A stretch of DNA of 44,293 nucleotides from JBGPYB01 sp041493035 (GTDB lineage Bacteria > Acidobacteriota > Vicinamibacteria > Fen-336). The stretch lies in NCBI GenBank assembly GCA_041493035.1, contig JBGPYB010000017.1, positions 1-44,293 of the forward strand. Reading direction: 5' to 3'. The position numbers and the translations under genes are program-made. Under the pieces are notes generated by a model. The model made no database searches and was not told where the DNA came from. It was given only the letters and a program-made list of their open reading frames with translations. Shown here one piece after another: positions 6,994 to 15,232 of the stretch; position 1 is the first letter of the stretch, and the number at the start of each line of letters is the position of its first letter.

Positions 6994-7961
6994 GCGTCCC
7001 AGTTCCCCTGACGCCGCGTCGTCCTGACTGGATCAAAGCCCGCGCGCCGGTAGGGGAGAGGTACGAGAGCCTGCGGGCTCTCATGCGAGACCTCGCCCTC
7101 CACACCGTGTGCGAGGAGGCCCGCTGTCCCAACGTCGGCGACTGCTGGAACCGGGGAACCGCCACGTTCATGATCCTGGGAGACGTCTGCACCCGCGCGT
7201 GCGGCTTCTGCGCCGTGAAGACCGGCCTTCCGGGGCGCCCCCCCGATCTGGGAGAGCCCCGCCGCGTGGCGGACGCCGTGGCACGGATGGGCCTCCGCCA
7301 TGCGGTCGTCACGTCGGTCAACCGCGACGATCAGAGGGATGGGGGAGCGTCCATCTTCGCCGCCTGCATCCGCGAGATCCGAGAGCGGATCCCGAGCTGT
7401 ACCGTCGAGGTGCTGATCCCCGACTTCAAGGGGAACTGGGACGCACTGGCCACGGTCCTGGACGCCCGCCCCGACATCCTGAACCACAACACCGAGACGG
7501 TGCCGAGGCTCTATCGTCAGGTGCGCCCCGGCGCTCGATTCGAGCGCTCTTTGGAGCTGCTTCGGCGCTCGAAGGAGGCTGGGCGTCTCACCAAGAGCGG
7601 CATCATGGTCGGCCTCGGCGAAGAGTGGGACGAGGTCCTTGCCTGCATCCGGTCGATCCGCAGCACCGGTACCGACATCCTCACCGTGGGGCAGTATTTG
7701 CGCCCGAGCCTGCAGCATCTTCCCCTGGTGCGGTACTACACCCCCGAAGAGTTCGGCCGCCTCGGTGAGTTCGCGTTGTCCCTCGGCTACGGCCACGTCG
7801 AGTCGGGGCCCCTCGTGCGCTCCTCCTATCACGCCGACGAACAGGTGCCTTCCAGTGAGCAGGGGAGTGCTGCGCCGCACCCCCTTGGACCCCCGCTCGC
7901 TCGCCCCGCGCTGTCTAGCCCTGGCGGGGCTTCGCGGGAGCCTGCCCCCGAATGGGGGTGA
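6990..7961 (+). CDS. lipA: Lipoyl synthase
   Basis: A 323-residue radical-SAM enzyme that inserts two sulfur atoms into octanoyl groups on lipoyl domains. The auxiliary cluster motif is CEEARCPNVGDCW (C41, C46, C52). The radical-SAM cluster is CTRACGFC (C67, C71, C74). The C-terminal RSSYH (277-281), whose serine ligates the auxiliary cluster, is intact. The family normally ends shortly after this motif; here a Pro/Ala/Ser-rich tail of about 40 residues continues to 7961, and its DNA contains a strong hairpin. The GTG start overlaps the stop of the acidic ORF. No lipB, lplA or octanoyltransferase gene is in the window. Confidence 0.96.
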   Translation: MSVPVPLTPRRPDWIKARAPVGERYESLRALMRDLALHTVCEEARCPNVGDCWNRGTATFMILGDVCTRACGFCAVKTGLPGRPPDLGEPRRVADAVARMGLRHAVVTSVNRDDQRDGGASIFAACIREIRERIPSCTVEVLIPDFKGNWDALATVLDARPDILNHNTETVPRLYRQVRPGARFERSLELLRRSKEAGRLTKSGIMVGLGEEWDEVLACIRSIRSTGTDILTVGQYLRPSLQHLPLVRYYTPEEFGRLGEFALSLGYGHVESGPLVRSSYHADEQVPSSEQGSAAPHPLGPPLARPALSSPGGASREPAPEWG

Positions 7962-7968
7962 ATCCCGC
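7934..7968. terminator. Bipartite hairpin at the lipA 3' end (possible bidirectional terminator)
   Basis: GCGGGA (7934-7939) pairs with TCCCGC (7963-7968), and inside it CCCCC (7945-7949) pairs with GGGGG (7954-7958) around a GAAT loop. It lies at the junction of convergent lipA and the permease gene and overlaps the lipA stop codon. There is no clear T tract, so termination is only inferred from structure and position. Confidence 0.4.
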
Positions 7969-8003
7969 TTCGCTCGCATCCGTGGTCGGACAGCCCGCCT
8001 GAG

Positions 8004-9452
8004 CTATAGGGTCGGAAGTCTGCGGGTCCGAACGATGACGACCCCCGGGACCAGGATGGCGACGGCCGCCAACAGCGTGAGCCAGGACGCTAAAACGTCC
8101 GCGGGGCGCGGCCAGCAGAGGTTCACGATCATCGCGACGCCGTAGACGAGCGCCCCGGCCGACACGAGAACGCCCCACCGCCCCAGGGTGAAGTAGCCCG
8201 CCGGTGCCTCGGCCTTCCACCCGCGGAGGGCGGCGTACAAGTGCGCGGCGACCACTGCCTGGAAGGAGAGGTACACGCCCACGACAGCGTAGGAGACGAC
8301 GAGGGCGTTGATGTTCATCTTGCCGACGTCCAGATAGGTCGCCGCGATGACCGCCAGGGCCGCGGCAGCGGAGAAGAGGATCGCGTTGCCGGGGACGCGA
8401 TGTTCCGTCGAAACCCGGCGGAGCCATGCTGAGGCCGGCACCATTCCGTCTCGCGCATAGGAATACATGAGGCGAGCGGCCGCCGCCTGGGCCGCACCGG
8501 CGCACGAAAGGTACGCGAACATCAGGAGGACGAGGAGTCCACGCAGGACCGTGGGCCCCAGGTGCGCTTCGAGAATGTAGGGGATCGTCCGCGCCGGGTC
8601 AGCGGCGGCCTGGGCGAGATCGGGCGCCGAAAGAATGAGCGCGACCACCAGGAGCGCGGTCACGAGGCCGGCTCCGAGGAGCGAGAGAATCATCGCGCGA
8701 GGGACGCGACGGCGAGGATCGATGACCTCCTCCGCGACGCCAGCGGCCGACTCGAAGCCGTAGAAGATCCAGGTCATCGCGAGAACCGCTGCCAGCAGCT
8801 CCGCTCCGCCGGCGATCCCCGTCGGTGTCTGCCGCGAGAACAGTGTCGAAAGAGGCCGGAGGCTCGCGGATTGTCCTGGATGGAGGAACAGCGCTCCAGC
8901 GATGGCCACCGTCGCGACAACTTCGGTCGCGAGCCCCACGTTGCCGATGATGGCGGTGCCCCGGACGCCTTCGTAGTTGACGGCGGTGTGGACGACCACC
9001 AGGAGCGCCGCGAGGAGCACGACGGTGCTGCGCGTGGGCGTCATCCCGAGGAGCTGGGCCAGATACGGGGCAGCCCCCAGGTCCACGGCGGCGATGGTGA
9101 TGACGAGCGCCCATCCGTAGATCCATCCCACGAACCAGCCGTACCTCGGCCCGACGAGACGCCGAGCCCACTGGTAGAGAGCGCCCGCGAGCGGGTAGGC
9201 CACGGAGAGTTCGCAGAACACGAGGACCACGAGGAGTTGGCCCAGCACGACGACGGGCAGCCCCCAGACGAAGGCCGGCCCCCCCGTCGCGAGGCCGTAG
9301 CCGAAGAGGGTGTACACACCGACGACGGGCGAGATGTACGCGAAGGCGATGCTGAAGCTCGAGAGGAAGTTGAGTGTGCGTTTCAGCTCCGGGACATACC
9401 CGAGGTGCGCGAGGGCCTTGTCGTCGGCCCCAGGATCACGTGTCTCGGACAT
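8004..9452 (-). CDS. APC-superfamily amino acid/amine permease
   Basis: A 482-residue polytopic membrane protein with about 12 hydrophobic segments. After a soluble N-terminus (MSETRDPGADDKALAHLGYVPELKRTLN) comes SSFSIAFAYISPVVGVYTLFGYGL, the unwound first helix of APC transporters, followed by GPAFVWGLPVVVLGQ and ELSVAYPLAGALYQWA, the consensus region of amino acid/choline-type permeases. IFYGFESAAGVAEEVIDPRRRVPRAM is the conserved helix 6 to loop region of the family. Amino acids or amines are the likely substrates; coupling ion and specificity are unknown. The start is ATG 9452. TAGAAT ends 8 nt before it and no Shine-Dalgarno is present, so a leaderless mRNA is possible. The cysteine desulfurase gene lies 46 nt upstream on the same strand. 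Confidence 0.92.
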   Translation of the reverse strand: MSETRDPGADDKALAHLGYVPELKRTLNFLSSFSIAFAYISPVVGVYTLFGYGLATGGPAFVWGLPVVVLGQLLVVLVFCELSVAYPLAGALYQWARRLVGPRYGWFVGWIYGWALVITIAAVDLGAAPYLAQLLGMTPTRSTVVLLAALLVVVHTAVNYEGVRGTAIIGNVGLATEVVATVAIAGALFLHPGQSASLRPLSTLFSRQTPTGIAGGAELLAAVLAMTWIFYGFESAAGVAEEVIDPRRRVPRAMILSLLGAGLVTALLVVALILSAPDLAQAAADPARTIPYILEAHLGPTVLRGLLVLLMFAYLSCAGAAQAAAARLMYSYARDGMVPASAWLRRVSTEHRVPGNAILFSAAAALAVIAATYLDVGKMNINALVVSYAVVGVYLSFQAVVAAHLYAALRGWKAEAPAGYFTLGRWGVLVSAGALVYGVAMIVNLCWPRPADVLASWLTLLAAVAILVPGVVIVRTRRLPTL

Positions 9453-9498
9453 GCGCGCGAATTCTATAGCAGCCCCGGCGGGCCGAGCGCACCGGAGA

Positions 9499-10647
9499 TC
9501 AGCGACGGGCGTGGGCCATGGCGCGGTGGCGCTCGAGGATCTCCGCCATCGCGTCCGCGGCACGCGTGATGTCCGCCTCCGTCGTGGAGCGACCGAGGGA
9601 GAAGCGCAGCGAACCCTGGACGCGCCGGGTCGGCAGGCCCATCCCTCGGAGTACGTGGGACGGTTCCACCGCGCCGGCTGCGCAGGCCGCTCCGGTCGAG
9701 ACCGCGATTCCCGCGAGGTCGAGGGCCATCAGCAGGCTCTCCGCTTCGGCATCCTCGAAGGAGACGTTCGCGGTGTTCGGCACGCGAGGGCCGCTCCCGT
9801 TCCGCTGTGCGCCGGGGAGGGCCAGGAGTCTAGTTTCGAGGGCGTCCCGGAGCCACTGGAGGCGCGGCCCTTCGGTCGGGATCTCCGCCGCGGCAATCCG
9901 GGCGGCACTCCCCATACCCGCGATCCCGGCCACGTTTTCGGTCCCCGCCCTGCGGTTCCGTTCCTGCGAACCCCCGTGGAGGAGCGCTTTCATGCGGGTT
10001 CCTCGCTTCACGTAGAGGGCGCCGACGCCTTGGGGTCCATAGAACTTGTGGGCCGAGAGAGCCAGGGTATCGACACCCAGCGCGCGCACGTCGATCAGAA
10101 TCTTCCCGGCCGCCTGCACGCCGTCGCAGTGGACGACGGCACCCTTCTGTCGCGCGATTTCTACCACCTCCGCCACGGGCTGGACCACACCTGTTTCGTT
10201 GTTGGCCAGCATCACCGCCACCACGGCCGTTCTCTCGTCCACCCGCGAGCGCAGATCGGCCACGTCGAGGACGCCGTCCCTGCCGGCCCGTACGGTCTCG
10301 ACCTCGAGGCCCGACTCGCCCAGGACCTTGGCAGTGGCCATCACAGCGTGGTGCTCGATGGCCGATATCACGACCTTGGGGCGGGACGGCCGCGCCAGCG
10401 CAGCGATTCCGAGAAGCGCCATGTTATCGGCTTCGGTGCCACTCCCCGTGAAGACCACCTCAGCTGGTGTCGCGCCGATGAGCGCGGCCACGTGCTCGCG
10501 CGCGTCCTCCACGGCGGCTCGAGCCCTCTGGCCGAACGAGTGGAGGCTCGACGGGTTTCCGCTGTTGCGCAGGGCCACGGCCATGACGTCGAAGACGCGA
10601 GGGTCGACGGGCGTCGTGGCGTTGTGGTCGAGGTAGATGCGCTCCAT
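9499..10647 (-). CDS. Cysteine desulfurase (NifS/IscS family)
   Basis: A 382-residue PLP enzyme that removes sulfur from cysteine as an enzyme-bound persulfide for Fe-S clusters and thio-tRNA. The N-terminus MERIYLDHNATTPVDP is diagnostic. H99 (in IEHHAV), D175 (in HCDGVQ) and K201 (in SAHKFYGPQGVG) form the PLP site. C322 in STGAACAAG is the persulfide cysteine; the short loop there resembles NifS/IscS-type (group I) enzymes. No scaffold gene (iscU, nifU) is adjacent. MnmA and LipA in the same window are plausible sulfur clients. TACAAT ends 6 nt before the ATG (10647), with GGGAG immediately touching it, which is too close to act as a normal ribosome site. Confidence 0.95.
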   Translation of the reverse strand: MERIYLDHNATTPVDPRVFDVMAVALRNSGNPSSLHSFGQRARAAVEDAREHVAALIGATPAEVVFTGSGTEADNMALLGIAALARPSRPKVVISAIEHHAVMATAKVLGESGLEVETVRAGRDGVLDVADLRSRVDERTAVVAVMLANNETGVVQPVAEVVEIARQKGAVVHCDGVQAAGKILIDVRALGVDTLALSAHKFYGPQGVGALYVKRGTRMKALLHGGSQERNRRAGTENVAGIAGMGSAARIAAAEIPTEGPRLQWLRDALETRLLALPGAQRNGSGPRVPNTANVSFEDAEAESLLMALDLAGIAVSTGAACAAGAVEPSHVLRGMGLPTRRVQGSLRFSLGRSTTEADITRAADAMAEILERHRAMAHARR

Positions 10648-10685
10648 CTCCCGATTGTAGCCGTCCGGAGCGCTACGTTCTTGTG

Positions 10686-10717
10686 GCTCCCCGTCTGCCC
10701 CCACGCGTCGGGGGAGC
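10686..10717. other. Inverted repeat in the divergent spacer 10648-10935
   Basis: GCTCCCC (10686-10692) and GGGGAGC (10711-10717) form a perfect 7-bp inverted repeat. CCCCC (10698-10702) can pair instead with GGGGG (10710-10714), so two exclusive hairpins are possible. The function is unknown. Apart from this and the promoter at 10879-10887, I see no gene in this 288-nt spacer. Confidence 0.4.
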
Positions 10718-10878
10718 GATCGTCCCCTTCGTCCGCACTCTCGGTGAGGTTCACGCGGGGGGTCTGCGCGCTCGTGGGGCAGCAGCGAGCGCCTGGAGAT
10801 CGCGGTCAACCAGGGGAGCGCGGCCCGCCAACTCGGGGCTCGTCGAGGGGTGCCGGTCCGGTCCAACTCGCGTGAGTG

Positions 10879-10887
10879 TGCTATTAT
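10879..10887 (+). promoter_or_regulatory. Extended -10 promoter for the thiolase operon
   Basis: TGC followed by TATTAT (10882-10887, five of six matches) is an extended -10 element. No convincing -35 is present. The predicted leader is about 40 nt, and GGGAG lies 8 nt before the thiolase ATG. Confidence 0.5.
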
Positions 10888-10935
10888 CCCGTCTCCGCAT
10901 AAACCCCGGTCGATGTAGGGGCTAGGGAGTCCCTG

Positions 10936-12120
10936 ATGAGAGGCGTTGTCGTTGCCGGGGCCGTCCGAACCCCCATTGGGAAATTCGGCGGCGCCCTGGC
11001 GGGCTTCACGGCCGCCCAGCTTGGATCGGCCACCGCTGCCGAGGCCCTCCGCCGCGCCGGAGTCCCTCCGGCCGAAGTCCAGGAGACCCTCTTTGGCTGC
11101 GCCCGCCAGGCGGGGGGCGGTCCCAACGTCGGAAGACAGGTCTCCTACCGCGCTGGTATCCCGCAGGAGGTTCCGGCCTACACGATCAACATGGCCTGCG
11201 GCAGCGGCCTCAAGGCCATCGATCTGGCCTTTCGCCAGATCCGCGACGGAGACTCGGACGTCGTTCTGGCCGGTGGCACCGAGTCGATGAGCCGCGTCCC
11301 GTATCTGCTGACCGGCGCCCGCTGGGGCTATCGCCTGGGCCATCAACCTGCCGTCGACGCCATGTACCAGGACGGCTTCCTGTGCCCGCTGGCCGAGCAG
11401 CTCATGGGGGAGACTGCGGAGCGGCTGGCCGAGATCTACGCCATCGGGCGCGAGGAACAGGACGCCTTCGCCCTGCGCAGCCAGACGAGAGCCGGCAAGG
11501 CCCTGGCGGAGGGGCGCTTCGACGGCGAGACCTTCGCCTTGTCCGTCCCCGGGAAAAAGGGGAACGTGGAGTTCCGCCGGGACGAGCATCCCCGCCCCGA
11601 GACGACGCTGGCGTCCCTGGCGAAGCTCCCCCCGGTTTTCAAGCCAGAGGGAGGGGGCGTCACGGCGGGGAACTCGTCGGGGATCACCGACGGCGCCGCG
11701 GCACTTCTGGTCTTGTCCGAGGAGCGCGCTCGGACTCTCGGCGTGAAGCCGATGGCCAGGATCCTGGGGATCGCCTCGGTGGGCGTCGATCCCCACGTCA
11801 TGGGGATCGGCCCCGTACCGGCGGTCAAGCGCCTCCTGGAACGCCTCCCTCTGCGCCTCGAAGACTTCGATCTCGTCGAGTTGAACGAGGCCTTTGCCGC
11901 GCAGGTCATCGCTTGCGACAGGGAGCTCCATTTCGACCCGGACCGCCTCAACGTCAACGGCGGTGCCATCGCGCTGGGGCATCCGATTGGCGCCACAGGC
12001 GCGCGGATCTGCGTGACACTGCTTTACGAGATGGCCCGGCGGCGTGTGCGACGGGGGCTGGCGACGTTGTGCATCAGCGGGGGCCTCGGCTTGGCCGCGG
12101 CATTCGAGAGGATCGACTGA
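10936..12120 (+). CDS. Acetyl-CoA acetyltransferase-type thiolase
   Basis: A 394-residue thiolase of the standard length. The nucleophile C88 lies in NMACGSGLKAI, H349 in GGAIALGHPIGATG, N317 in NEAFA, and the second cysteine C379 in CISGG. These are the complete catalytic residues of degradative or biosynthetic thiolases, which make acetoacetyl-CoA or cleave 3-ketoacyl-CoA. The following genes (crotonase-fold protein, acyl-CoA dehydrogenase) point to acyl-CoA oxidation or a related acid pathway rather than polyhydroxybutyrate synthesis. The ATG at 10936 has GGGAG upstream. The crotonase gene follows 19 nt after the stop. Confidence 0.94.
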   Translation: MRGVVVAGAVRTPIGKFGGALAGFTAAQLGSATAAEALRRAGVPPAEVQETLFGCARQAGGGPNVGRQVSYRAGIPQEVPAYTINMACGSGLKAIDLAFRQIRDGDSDVVLAGGTESMSRVPYLLTGARWGYRLGHQPAVDAMYQDGFLCPLAEQLMGETAERLAEIYAIGREEQDAFALRSQTRAGKALAEGRFDGETFALSVPGKKGNVEFRRDEHPRPETTLASLAKLPPVFKPEGGGVTAGNSSGITDGAAALLVLSEERARTLGVKPMARILGIASVGVDPHVMGIGPVPAVKRLLERLPLRLEDFDLVELNEAFAAQVIACDRELHFDPDRLNVNGGAIALGHPIGATGARICVTLLYEMARRRVRRGLATLCISGGLGLAAAFERID

Positions 12121-12139
12121 TCGTGACGGGGGTGTAGCG

Positions 12140-12964
12140 ATGGCGGACGAAGCAGACAGCGGGCAGGACGAGGACCTCTTCGCGCCGGCCCGGGACCGGA
12201 CTTATCAGTTCTTGCAACTGGACGTCGCCCAGGGGATAGCCCGCATCACGCTCAACAGGCCTCCCGCCAACGTGCTGTCCATCGAAGCGATGGAGGAGTT
12301 GAACGGCGCCCTCGAGTCCCTGGAGTACGAACGGGACGTCAAGCTACTCGTCCTCATGGGTGGAGCCAAGTACTTCTCCGCGGGCTTCGAGGTGAGCGAC
12401 CACCTCGGGGATCGCGCCTACGTGATGCACGAATCCTTCGGCCGCATCTTCGAGAACATGGCCAAGCTCGATAAGCCGATTCTGGGAGTCGTCGCGGGTG
12501 CCGCCCTCGGTGCCGGTTGCGTGCTTGCAGTGGGTTGCGACATCGTGCTTGCTGGCGCTTCGGCCAAGTTCGGGCACCCAGAGATCAAGGGCGGCGTCTT
12601 CAATCCCGTGGCCGCCGTCCTCTTGCCCCGACTCGTCGGGCGGAAGAGGGCGGCCGAATTGTTCCTGGGGGGCGTGAGCCTATCGGCCGCCGACGCCGAG
12701 CGCATTGGTCTCATCAGCCGGGCGGTCCCTGACGACAAGCTCGAAGGGGAAGCCGGTGTCCTGATCCAGCGGTTCCGGGAGGGGAGCGCGCCGGTCTTCC
12801 AGGCGGCCCGAAAAGCCATGGCGGGGGCCCTGGATCTCCCGTTCACCGATGCGCTCCGCCATGCCGAAGACGTCTACCTGAACCAGCTCATGGCCACGGA
12901 GGATGCGGAGGAGGGGCTGAAGGCCGTCATGGAAAAACGCAAGCCCGTTTGGAAGGACCGCTAG
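12140..12964 (+). CDS. Enoyl-CoA hydratase/isomerase (crotonase fold), dienoyl-CoA hydratase-like
   Basis: A 274-residue crotonase-fold protein. The substrate-binding segments ITLNRPPANVLSIEAMEEL (36-54) and FSAGFEVSDH (79-88), with the oxyanion-hole region GAALGAGCVLAVGCD (120-134), are clear. The second catalytic glutamate, E148 in FGHPEIK, is present. The first (rat E144) is replaced by V128. NRPPANVL and HPEIKGGVFNPVAAVLLPR resemble cyclohexa-1,5-dienecarbonyl-CoA hydratase-type members more than the classical fatty acid enoyl-CoA hydratase; this is family-level recollection, not a search. The start is the ATG at 12140. The last base of its TAG is the first base of the dehydrogenase GTG. 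Confidence 0.85.
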   Translation: MADEADSGQDEDLFAPARDRTYQFLQLDVAQGIARITLNRPPANVLSIEAMEELNGALESLEYERDVKLLVLMGGAKYFSAGFEVSDHLGDRAYVMHESFGRIFENMAKLDKPILGVVAGAALGAGCVLAVGCDIVLAGASAKFGHPEIKGGVFNPVAAVLLPRLVGRKRAAELFLGGVSLSAADAERIGLISRAVPDDKLEGEAGVLIQRFREGSAPVFQAARKAMAGALDLPFTDALRHAEDVYLNQLMATEDAEEGLKAVMEKRKPVWKDR

Positions 12965-14166
12965 TGGTCTCTTTCGAACTCTCCAAGGAGCACCAAGCCG
13001 TCGAGAGCGCCGTGCGGGGCTGGGCGGCCCGGGAAGTGGCGCCCCGGATCCACGACCTCGACCGGGAGCACCGCTTCGAACGGGGGTTCCTCAAGGGGAT
13101 GGCCGACCTCCAGATGCTCGGAATCTGCATCCCCGAGGAGTACGGCGGGGCGGGGATGGACTACCTCAGCCTCGGCCTGGTCTCCGAGGAGTTGGAGTAC
13201 GTCGACACCCACCTGCGCGTGATCATGTCGGTCCACGTCGGTCTGAACAGCATGACGCTCTGGTGCTGGGGGACCGAGGACCAGAAGCGCCGCTACCTCG
13301 TGCCGCAGGCCAAGGGGGAGAAGATTGCCACCTACGGCCTGACCGAGCCCAACGCTGGTTCCGACGCCGTCGGGATCGAGAGCACGGCGGTTCGCAGGGG
13401 GGACCGCTACGTCCTGAACGGCGAGAAGACGTGGATCAGCCTCGCCGACGTCGCCGACCACTACCTCGTCATCGCGTGGACCGATCTCGAGAAGAGGAAG
13501 CTTCGCGACCACAGCGGCCTCTCCGCCTTCATCGTGGAGCGGGGCTTCAAGGGCTTCAGCTCCTACACCATGAAGGAAAAATGGGGGATCCTGGCCGGGA
13601 ATACCGGTGGCTTTCACATGGCCGACGTCGAGGTGCCGGCGGAGAACCGCGTGGGAGAGGAGGGGGAAGGGTTCAAGGTCGCCATGTTCGCCCTGGAGAA
13701 CGGCCGCTACACCGTCGCCGCCGGGGCCACGGGGCTGATCCGCGCCTGCCTGGACGCCTCGATCAAGTACGCGAAGGAGCGGAAGACCTTCGGCGTCGCG
13801 ATCGGAGAGCACCAACTCGTGAAAGAGATGATCGCCGAGATGGTGTCCGACTACGACGCCGCGCGCCTCCTCTGGCTGAGAGCCGGATGGCTCAAGAACG
13901 AGGGGAGGCGCAACACCCGGGAGACCTCCCTCGCCAAGTGGTTCGCCACGGTCAAGAGCGAGCGCGCGGCCTCGGACTGCGTCCAGATCCACGGCGGCAA
14001 CGGCTTCTCCGACGAGTACCCGGCCGGCCGCTTTTTCCGCAACTCCAAGGCTGCGGTGATCTACGAGGGGACCCGGGAGATCCACAAGGTCATGCAGGCG
14101 GACTACGCCCTCGGCTATCGCCAGGACAAGCCCAGGCGCGTGGATCTGCCGGCTTACACGAAATAG
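12964..14166 (+). CDS. Acyl-CoA dehydrogenase
   Basis: A 400-residue FAD flavoprotein. The GTG at 12964 is preceded by GGAAGGA with 6 nt spacing; an in-frame TTG at 12949 lacks such a site. The N-terminal helical domain (FELSKEHQAVESAVRGWA) is followed by YGLTEPNAGSDA (FAD/substrate contact) and GEKTWISLADVADHYLVIAW. The C-terminal domain has QIHGGNGFSDEYPAGRFFRN and IYEGTREI, in which E368 sits at the catalytic-base position used by short/medium-chain, butyryl- and glutaryl-CoA dehydrogenases. The substrate is unknown; gene order suggests that it acts on the same pathway as the thiolase and crotonase. No electron-transfer flavoprotein genes are in the window. Confidence 0.94.
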   Translation: MVSFELSKEHQAVESAVRGWAAREVAPRIHDLDREHRFERGFLKGMADLQMLGICIPEEYGGAGMDYLSLGLVSEELEYVDTHLRVIMSVHVGLNSMTLWCWGTEDQKRRYLVPQAKGEKIATYGLTEPNAGSDAVGIESTAVRRGDRYVLNGEKTWISLADVADHYLVIAWTDLEKRKLRDHSGLSAFIVERGFKGFSSYTMKEKWGILAGNTGGFHMADVEVPAENRVGEEGEGFKVAMFALENGRYTVAAGATGLIRACLDASIKYAKERKTFGVAIGEHQLVKEMIAEMVSDYDAARLLWLRAGWLKNEGRRNTRETSLAKWFATVKSERAASDCVQIHGGNGFSDEYPAGRFFRNSKAAVIYEGTREIHKVMQADYALGYRQDKPRRVDLPAYTK

Positions 14167-14187
14167 CGTCGACAAGGAGCTTCCAGC

Positions 14188-15156
14188 ATGCATCGCGACG
14201 ACCTTTCCCTCGAGTTCGTGCGGGTGGTGGAGAAGGCAGCCATCGCCGGGGCCCGGACCATGGGCCGGGGCGACCGGAAGTACGCCGACCAGGTGGCGGC
14301 TGAAGCCATGCGCGCCGAGCTCGAGACAGTGGACATCGAGGGGACCCTCGTGATCGGCGAGGGGGAGCGGGACGAGGCTCCGACTCTTTACATCGGCGAG
14401 AAGATCGGCAAGCCGGGGGGGGCGCCGGTCGACCTGGCTGTGGACCCCCTGGAGGGGACCAACCTCTGTGCCACCGGCGGCCCGAACGCCATCGCGGTCC
14501 TGGCGGCGTCGGAGAAGGGGGGACTGCTGAACGCCCCGGACATGTACATGGAGAAGCTCGTCGTCGGCCCTACCTCCAAGGGGAAGGTCGACATCGCCGC
14601 CCCCGCCGAGGACAACCTGCAGGCGATCGCGAAAGCCCTGGACCGGGAGGTCAAGGACCTGGTTGTCATCGTCCTCGACCGGCCCCGTCACGAGCGGCTC
14701 ATCGCGGAGATCCGCAAGGCCGGGGCCCGCATCAAGCTCATCGGCGACGGGGACCTCTCGGCCGGGATCACCGCCGCGGTCGTGGGGACGGGAGTCCACG
14801 CCGTGATGGGAACGGGCGGGGCGCCCGAGGGCGTTCTGACGGCGGCAGCCATGCGGTGTCTCAATGGGGAAATCCAGGCGCGATTTGTACTTACGAAGCC
14901 ATCAGACAGCGAGCGGCTGAGAAAGCTTGGGATCGAGAACCTTCAAAAAGTGTACAGAACCGAGGATCTGGCCCCAGGCAAGAACGTCACCTTCGCTGCG
15001 GCGGGCGTCACAGACGGATCGCTTCTCCGGGGTGTACGATTCTTCGGAGATGGCATCCGAAGCCAGTCGCTTCTCATGACGACGCTGCCTCATCAAGTGC
15101 GGTTCGTCGATACGATCCATGCCAAGGAGGGGCCCAACGTCAAGATCAGGTTCTGA
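14188..15156 (+). CDS. glpX: Fructose-1,6-bisphosphatase class II
   Basis: A 322-residue GlpX-type phosphatase, which hydrolyses fructose-1,6-bisphosphate in gluconeogenesis. Metal and phosphate ligands are visible: D34 in KYADQVAAEAM, E58 in IGEGERDEAP, and D86 and E89 in VDPLEGT. The GTGGAPEGVLTAAAM loop and LNGEIQARF are also conserved. In some lineages the same family also hydrolyses sedoheptulose bisphosphate. The ribosome site AAGGAG lies 9 nt before the ATG. It follows the dehydrogenase after 21 nt, so it probably shares the transcript, linking acyl-CoA breakdown with gluconeogenesis. The last third (from about 14880) is visibly less GC-rich than the first part. Confidence 0.95.
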   Translation: MHRDDLSLEFVRVVEKAAIAGARTMGRGDRKYADQVAAEAMRAELETVDIEGTLVIGEGERDEAPTLYIGEKIGKPGGAPVDLAVDPLEGTNLCATGGPNAIAVLAASEKGGLLNAPDMYMEKLVVGPTSKGKVDIAAPAEDNLQAIAKALDREVKDLVVIVLDRPRHERLIAEIRKAGARIKLIGDGDLSAGITAAVVGTGVHAVMGTGGAPEGVLTAAAMRCLNGEIQARFVLTKPSDSERLRKLGIENLQKVYRTEDLAPGKNVTFAAAGVTDGSLLRGVRFFGDGIRSQSLLMTTLPHQVRFVDTIHAKEGPNVKIRF

Positions 15157-15177
15157 TCATCTTCGAGAAGATCCGAA

Positions 15178-15229
15178 AGGCCAGGAGTTGTAGGCTGGCT
15201 CATGAGTTACTCGCTTTGCCCTCATTTTT
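15178..15229 (+). terminator. Possible terminator after glpX
   Basis: GCCAG (15180-15184) pairs with CTGGC (15195-15199). A T-rich stretch with TTTTT lies about 25 nt further on. The distance to the T run is long, so this is only a weak candidate. Confidence 0.25.
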
Positions 15230-15232
15230 CCC

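Noticed and set aside
6591..7979. Long minus-strand ORF with a polyserine stretch opposite the acidic gene and lipA
   Set aside because: It is the antisense reading of the GAC/GAT tract and of lipA, which has full catalytic motifs on the plus strand. There is no start signal.
12961..14799. 612-codon minus-strand ORF opposite acyl-CoA dehydrogenase and glpX
   Set aside because: Antisense of two clear enzymes; its translation is low-complexity and matches no fold.
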